DNA of 64,000 nucleotides from positions 470,198-534,197 of the forward strand of contig VZRZ01000589.1 in the NCBI GenBank assembly GCA_013398175.1, given 5' to 3'. Source of the stretch: Climacteris rufus (taxonomy: Eukaryota > Chordata > Aves > Passeriformes > Climacteridae). The notes under the pieces were generated by a model that saw nothing but the letters and a program-made list of their open reading frames with translations, did no database searches and was not told where the DNA came from. Positions 60,301 to 64,000 of this stretch are shown piece by piece (the stretch's first letter is position 1; each line of letters opens with the position of its first letter). The position numbers were made by a program, and so were the translations under genes.

Positions 60301-63169
60301 AAAGCCACGCTAGGGAGAGGGGCCCAGGAAGACCAGGCTAACAGAAGCCATTTCTCACTGGCAGAGGAAATCTCCTCACATGAACTGAGGCCAGATGAGA
60401 CAGAGAAGAAGGAAGAGCTGAGACTGGAAGACCAGTCACAGTCCCCCAGTCCTTGCCTAAGCAGTGAATGCTGCTGTAGCTTGGGCCACCTGGCACAACA
60501 GTGCAAGTAGCAGCAGTCTGCAGCTACTGACCACAAAAGCATGAGCACAATAGGGATTTAACAGCATCCAAGACCCTTCAGAGCCTTCCTGTGCTAGGAT
60601 AACGCAGAGTTAGTGCTTTGTGCTCAGTTCCCAGGTGCTCCAAAGCTCCCCAAAGGGTGCAAAATATGCTGGATAAGTAAGATTCGAGAGTCAAAGTCAA
60701 GATTGAAGCTGCTGATGTGAAAAAAAAAAGAGAGGAAAACAGCACTGACCATGACCTCGAATGCAGTGTGCAGTTACCTGGTCAGAGAGGTGTCCTTTGC
60801 TTTAAGTATCATTGCACTTTCCACCAGTTCATCGGCGACCATGGTGGCTTCGGGGGACAGACTGCTTAAGGAAAGGCCCAGGCCCTCTAGAAGAATACTC
60901 TGCCAATAGTCAGCTAGAAAACAGATAGAACCCAAACCAGTAATTTTTTAATGTTATTGTTCTTTTATGGAACTCTTCAAAGCTAGAACCCAACCCCGCA
61001 GCAGGAACTTGGCCCCCTGTCTGTCATTAGGGAAAAGGCACTTTAAAAGAAGGTTTAAACATGCCAAACTGCTGTCACATCTCCATTTGTGAAACAAATT
61101 CAGTGTATAAAGGAAGAAAGCACTGCTCCACTCCTGCCCTGGCCAGTGTGTCTGAAATCCGACAAACAAGAGCTCACCCTTGTGCTACACCAATGAGCAC
61201 ATGCAGGTCTTCTCCCCACAAAGCTCAGCCTAAGCCTGGTTCATGGCAGACCCAGAAACTCCATTTCCATGATTTTTTATCTGGTGGCAAGGCACTCAAA
61301 GACTTGAAGGAACAAAATACAAACACGTTTTCTTACAAAAACATCTTCACATGTACTATGTCAGTCTTTTCACAGAAAAGTAAAATTCCTTACTGAAAAA
61401 GGCCAGTGAAGGGGCAACGCAGTATGTGCGTTAAAAACATATTATGGTCCCCCAAACCACTCACTTGCTCAAAAAAACCTCAACACCTTATAAAATTCTC
61501 ACTCTAGCTTCAGCACAACCTTATCACCTTGTTGCTGTTTCAGATTCCTCCAGTGCTTTCCTTAGTAGTGGCTCAGGCTCTTGAATGAGCCGCAGGGTTG
61601 CCTCCCTCTCTATCCAGCCAATATTTCCATGCTGTGCTATCCAGCCCAGCAGACTAGAGGGTTTTAGCAATTAACTCGCTAGTCTGCATTTATGGTCTGC
61701 TCAAGATGGCTTTAAAAATTGTCCTTGATCAACCTCATGTCACTGTAAATTCAGCTGAAAGGAAGGCATGTGATGCATTGTAGTAAAAACTGCAACAGAA
61801 CAAAACTTGAGTCTGTTTCAGTTACATATATTTATATATATTCATAACTTTTTAACAAATACAATCTTCAGGATCACTAAGAAAAGCCTGAGTCGGATGG
61901 AGCTGAGAAATGGAACTTTAAACTCACTTTCTTCTTCATACTTGGCTGCCTGTTCCTTCATGTCCTCTATCAGCAATGTAGCATCCTTGTCTCTCTCTTC
62001 ATTGAATTTCATCATTTCATGCAAAATATCCACTGTCTTTTCATTCACCTCGTACTTTGGAACAGGCAGATCCCCAAATATTTTCTTTAGCCATATAGTA
62101 ACCTGCCAGAGAAGGGAGACAAAAGAGCAAGCAATCACATGAGATGAGAGAAAATAGCTGATAGATGTGAAAAATGTAAACCACCGCAGCCTTGGCATTC
62201 CTGAAGAATAAATCCTACTACATCAGGCCAGGAGGCATGGGAGGGAAAGGGGGAGACAAATTCCTTTATCTTTTCTTTAAACACCCTCTGTGGTTTAGAA
62301 AAGTATATCCCTTTCTAGCTCCCTCATTTCTCTGGGCATCTGCTTATCTCCATGCGATAAAATTTTATGTTTTTATTCACATGACCTGTTGGCTACAGAC
62401 ACAGTACTGACCCAAGAGATGTTACATAGGTATTTGGGAAGCTGATGAAAACTGCGTTAAAGCACATGGGACAGAGCTGCCCAAGCCATCACTAGGACAG
62501 TCTCTGTGGGAGACAGAGTCACTACAGTGTGCAGCCACGACCCCTGCAAAGCACTTGTGCCACTGAAAACAAGGTCAGAAATGAGAGATTACCACAGCGC
62601 TCTCAGGGAGGGCCGTGATTATGGAATGATAGAATTGTTTGGAAAAAACCCTCCAGGATCATCAAGTCCAACTATCCCCCAGCACTGCCAAGGCCACCAC
62701 TTACACATGTCCCCACGTGTCGCATCCACACGGCTTCGAAATCCCTCCAGGGATGGGGACTCCACCACTGCCCTGGGCAGCTGTGCCAAGGCTGGACAAC
62801 CCTTTAAGAAATTTTCCCTAATACCCAATCTAATTAGGTTAGAAAGGCTAGATTATGGCCAGTAATAACTGAAGAACATGGCGTTAGGCTGCTTAAAAAA
62901 CCTGACGGAGAAGGGACGCAGCCGTATAACTTTAAAAGTCATTTTTTCCCAACCATCGTTCTGCCGTTACAGCACCTCAGCTTCCTACAGCCGCAGCAGT
63001 GGAGAAAACCAGCGTACCCGACGACGCAAACAGCACGAAAGATGTGTGTGGGGAAGCTGTGACAGAAAGAGAAAGCGGCCCCAGGCCCCGCCGCGCCCCT
63101 TACCCGTATGAGCTTCTCCCCGAAGGAATCCCGGGCCGGCCGCCTCAGCGACTTTCCCGCCTCCGCCAT
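54278..63169 (-). CDS. HAUS1: HAUS1, augmin complex subunit 1; complete coding region in nine exons
   Basis: Joining 63169-63104, 62102-61928, 60913-60778, 59766-59632, 58698-58575, 57817-57752, 56454-56383, 55322-55275 and 54337-54278 gives 882 nt, 293 codons plus TAG, with every junction GT-AG and in phase. The human protein has 278 residues. The hallmark segment WLKKIFGDLPVPKYEVN (residues 25-41) and later coiled-coil blocks (KNLKFLEDKSQDMKIRIKDA, MDQSLTHEALVDFSE, IVPLKKEVESYHDL) match the family. HAUS1 (formerly CCDC5/HEI-C) is a coiled-coil subunit of the eight-part augmin complex, which recruits gamma-tubulin ring complex to existing spindle microtubules for branching nucleation. No enzymatic motif is expected or seen. 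The N-terminus (MAEAGKSLRRPARDSF) and C-terminus differ most from human. The gene ends about 8 kb upstream of ARK2N, on the same strand. Confidence 0.96.
55275..55322 (-). CDS. HAUS1: HAUS1 coding exon 8 (residues 259-274, 48 nt)
   Basis: Acceptor CTCATTAG ending at 55323; donor GTAAGT at 55274. It has sixteen codons, SMALARVIVEEAKQQL, aligned with human SLAQVKIEEAKREL. A second AG two bases further (55322-55321) would break the frame, so the first is used. Confidence 0.88.
56383..56454 (-). CDS. HAUS1: HAUS1 coding exon 7 (residues 235-258)
   Basis: Acceptor CTCTCTGCAG ending at 56455; donor GTAACT at 56382. It has 24 whole codons with the core KKEIVPLKKEVESYHDLPP, aligned with human IPLKKKLESYLDLMP. 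Confidence 0.9.
57223..57250. repeat. 14-bp unit duplicated in tandem
   Basis: TATAGTTATATTTA at 57223-57236 is followed at once by an identical copy at 57237-57250. Confidence 0.9.
57752..57817 (-). CDS. HAUS1: HAUS1 coding exon 6 (residues 213-234)
   Basis: Acceptor CTGTTTGCAG ending at 57818; donor GTAGGT at 57751. It has 22 whole codons, KQLIATGMDQSLTHEALVDF then SE, matching the human GMDASLSHQSLVALSE segment. Confidence 0.93.
58575..58698 (-). CDS. HAUS1: HAUS1 coding exon 5 (residues 171-212)
   Basis: Acceptor TTTTTAAG ending at 58699; donor GTAAGT at 58574. The exon is 124 nt and ends in phase 0. It encodes DINKLEKAQKLEIAKSENRS and KNLKFLEDKSQDMKIRIKDA, a coiled coil. Confidence 0.93.
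59632..59766 (-). CDS. HAUS1: HAUS1 coding exon 4 (residues 126-171)
   Basis: Acceptor CTTCACCAG ending at 59767; donor GTGAGT at 59631. The exon is 135 nt with phase 2 at both ends. It encodes a charged coiled-coil segment containing EQELKNITKKLSEAMMMEKQ. Confidence 0.92.
59826..59850. repeat. (ATT)n microsatellite
   Basis: Short trinucleotide run in a HAUS1 intron, about 60 bp upstream (gene sense) of coding exon 4. Confidence 0.85.
60778..60913 (-). CDS. HAUS1: HAUS1 coding exon 3 (residues 81-126)
   Basis: Acceptor TTTTCTAG ending at 60914; donor GTAACT at 60777. The exon is 136 nt, entering in phase 1 and leaving in phase 2. It encodes DYWQSILLEGLGLSLSSLS and VADELVESAMILKAKDTSL, aligning with the human region around NALVDSAVALETKDTSLASF. 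Confidence 0.92.
61928..62102 (-). CDS. HAUS1: HAUS1 coding exon 2 (residues 23-81)
   Basis: Acceptor TTCTCTGGCAG ending at 62103; donor GTGAGT at 61927. The exon is 175 nt and encodes VTIWLKKIFGDLPVPKYEVN and the first helical segment ending KYEEE. This is the most diagnostic exon of the family. Confidence 0.97.
62611..62835 (-). mobile_element. CR1 LINE 3'-end fragment in HAUS1 intron 1
   Basis: TTATGGAATGATAGAATTGT, then ATCATCAAGTCCAACTATCC, CCAGGGATGGGGACTCCACC and TTTCCCTAATACCCAATCTA: reverse complement of a CR1 end, same subfamily as 53396-53602. Confidence 0.9.
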
Positions 63170-63260
63170 CTCGCCCGGGGCCTGACGGGAGCGGGCGGCT
63201 GAGGGGCGGGATCGGGCTGTGGCGGGGTTGGGACCCGCCGTGACTGCCTCACGCTGGAGG
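63080..63260 (-). promoter_or_regulatory. HAUS1 promoter region, CpG-rich
   Basis: GC- and CpG-dense sequence surrounds the start codon and extends about 90 bp upstream, with a GC-box-like GGGGCGGG at 63203-63210. No TATA box is visible. It fits the CpG-island promoter of a housekeeping cell-division gene. The transcription start is not determined. Confidence 0.6.
63104..63169 (-). CDS. HAUS1: HAUS1 coding exon 1 (residues 1-22, start codon)
   Basis: ATG at 63169 lies in GC-rich sequence. The exon encodes MAEAGKSLRRPARDSF then GEKLIR and ends in phase 0 at the donor GTAAGG (63103). It is the only open exon upstream that joins in frame to the conserved WLKKIFGD exon. Confidence 0.9.
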
Positions 63261-63439
63261 AAATAGTAGCAACAAAAAAAAGTTTAAAAACGAATCGGAG
63301 TGTTAAACATTTCGAATCGAGCCGTCTCTTAGCTGAGGAAACACATTACAAAATACGTTAATTAAAAAAAAAAAAGCCCTAACAACAACAACAAAATGAA
63401 ACAAAAGATGCAAGAAGAAGACGTTAGCAAGTATAGCAG

Positions 63440-63965
63440 AAAGCTGCCTGGGGGTGATGGTGACAGCGGCTGGACACGAGCCCAGGGGTGCCCAGGTGGG
63501 CAAGAGGCCAATGGCCCCTGGGCTGTCCCAGCCATGGGGTGGCCACAGCCCCAGGGCAGTGCCCGTCCCCTGTGCTGGCCCTGCTGAGGCACCTCCAGCC
63601 CTGGGGGCAGCTCTGGGCCCCTCAGGACAAGAGAGACCCTGAGGGGCTGGAGCGTGTCCAGGGCAGGGAACGGGGCTGGGGAAGGGGCTGGAGCCTCAGG
63701 AGGGGCTGAGGGAGCTGGGGGGGCTCAGCCTGGAGCAAAGGAGGCTCAGGGGGCCCTGCTGGCTCTGCACAGCTCCTGACAGGAGGGGCAGCCAGGGGGG
63801 TTGGGCTCTGCTCCCAGGGAACAGGGACAAGAGGAGAAGAAACGGCCTCCGGCTTTGACAGGGGAGGTTTAGATTGGATATTCAGAAAATTGTCTTCACA
63901 GAAAGGGTTGTCAAGCCCTGGCCCAGGACAGTGGTGGAGTTGGATATTTACACCCATGTTCGTTT
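63440..63965 (+). mobile_element. CR1 LINE fragment including the end of ORF2
   Basis: Starts near GGGGGTGATGGTGACAGCGG, runs through GCCCAGGTGGGCAAGAGGCC and CTGGAGCGTGTCCAGGGCAG (end of the CR1 reverse-transcriptase ORF), then GAGGTTTAGATTGGATATTC and AAAGGGTTGTCAAGCCCTGG. It fades before a proper 3' terminus. The reading frame is broken, so it is not a coding gene. It is the longest CR1 copy in the window. Confidence 0.9.
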
Positions 63966-64000
63966 GGTTTTTTTTCTTCAGGCAATTTTACAGAAATTCA

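Larger units (their letters stand above)
54338..63103 (-). other. HAUS1 introns (eight); content
   Basis: Introns of about 0.75-1.3 kb with standard GT-AG ends. They hold a 14-bp tandem duplication (57223-57250), an ATT microsatellite (59826-59850) and one CR1 fragment (62611-62835). I see no snoRNA, tRNA or nested gene that I can support. Confidence 0.8.

Noticed and set aside
1..64000. tRNA, rRNA, snoRNA and CRISPR-like structures
   Set aside because: I looked for tRNA B-box-like motifs and regularly spaced repeats and found nothing that holds up. A covariance-model scan would be the decisive test.

Overview
The window reads as nuclear DNA of a bird (class-level call fairly firm; a songbird is only a guess). 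It holds two vertebrate multi-exon genes with GT-AG introns, many short 3'-end fragments of CR1 LINEs of the avian type, a solo endogenous-retrovirus LTR, no Alu-like or other mammal-type repeats, and no bacterial-style gene packing. Almost all of the short open frames on both strands are chance frames in introns, intergenic DNA or CR1 copies. 

Layout. (1) 1-2852: putative 3' UTR and downstream flank of ARK2N. (2) 2853-30118, minus strand: the complete coding part of ARK2N (formerly C18orf25, the Arkadia/RNF111 N-terminal-like protein). Four coding exons join in phase to 405 codons plus stop. (3) About 30.2-46 kb: the long 5' intron of ARK2N, with a 600-bp solo LTR at 32809-33408 and several CR1 pieces, ending in a CpG-rich block that runs into a 453-bp assembly gap (46005-46457) and then a long degenerate TG-rich minisatellite. 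The gene's first, noncoding exon and promoter probably lie at this CpG block or inside the gap. (4) About 47.2-54.2 kb: intergenic DNA with no recognisable gene, a 34-bp poly-T run, an old CR1/L3-like piece and two short hairpins. (5) 54278-63169, minus strand: complete HAUS1, an augmin-complex subunit. Nine coding exons join in phase to 293 codons plus stop, with a GC-rich promoter region just upstream. (6) 63440-64000: a CR1 fragment that includes the 3' end of its ORF2. 

HAUS1 followed by ARK2N, both on one strand, matches my recollection of the gene order at human 18q21.1. The two genes have unrelated jobs (microtubule branching in the spindle versus a nuclear SUMO-binding, kinase-regulated protein), so the adjacency is conserved synteny rather than an operon-like unit. 

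The least explained element is a 167-codon open frame on the minus strand at 22929-23432, inside an ARK2N intron, that ends almost directly in a 16-base A tract. It looks like a retrocopy of an mRNA I could not identify. I found no new defence system, CRISPR array or other dramatic novelty, and I do not claim one.
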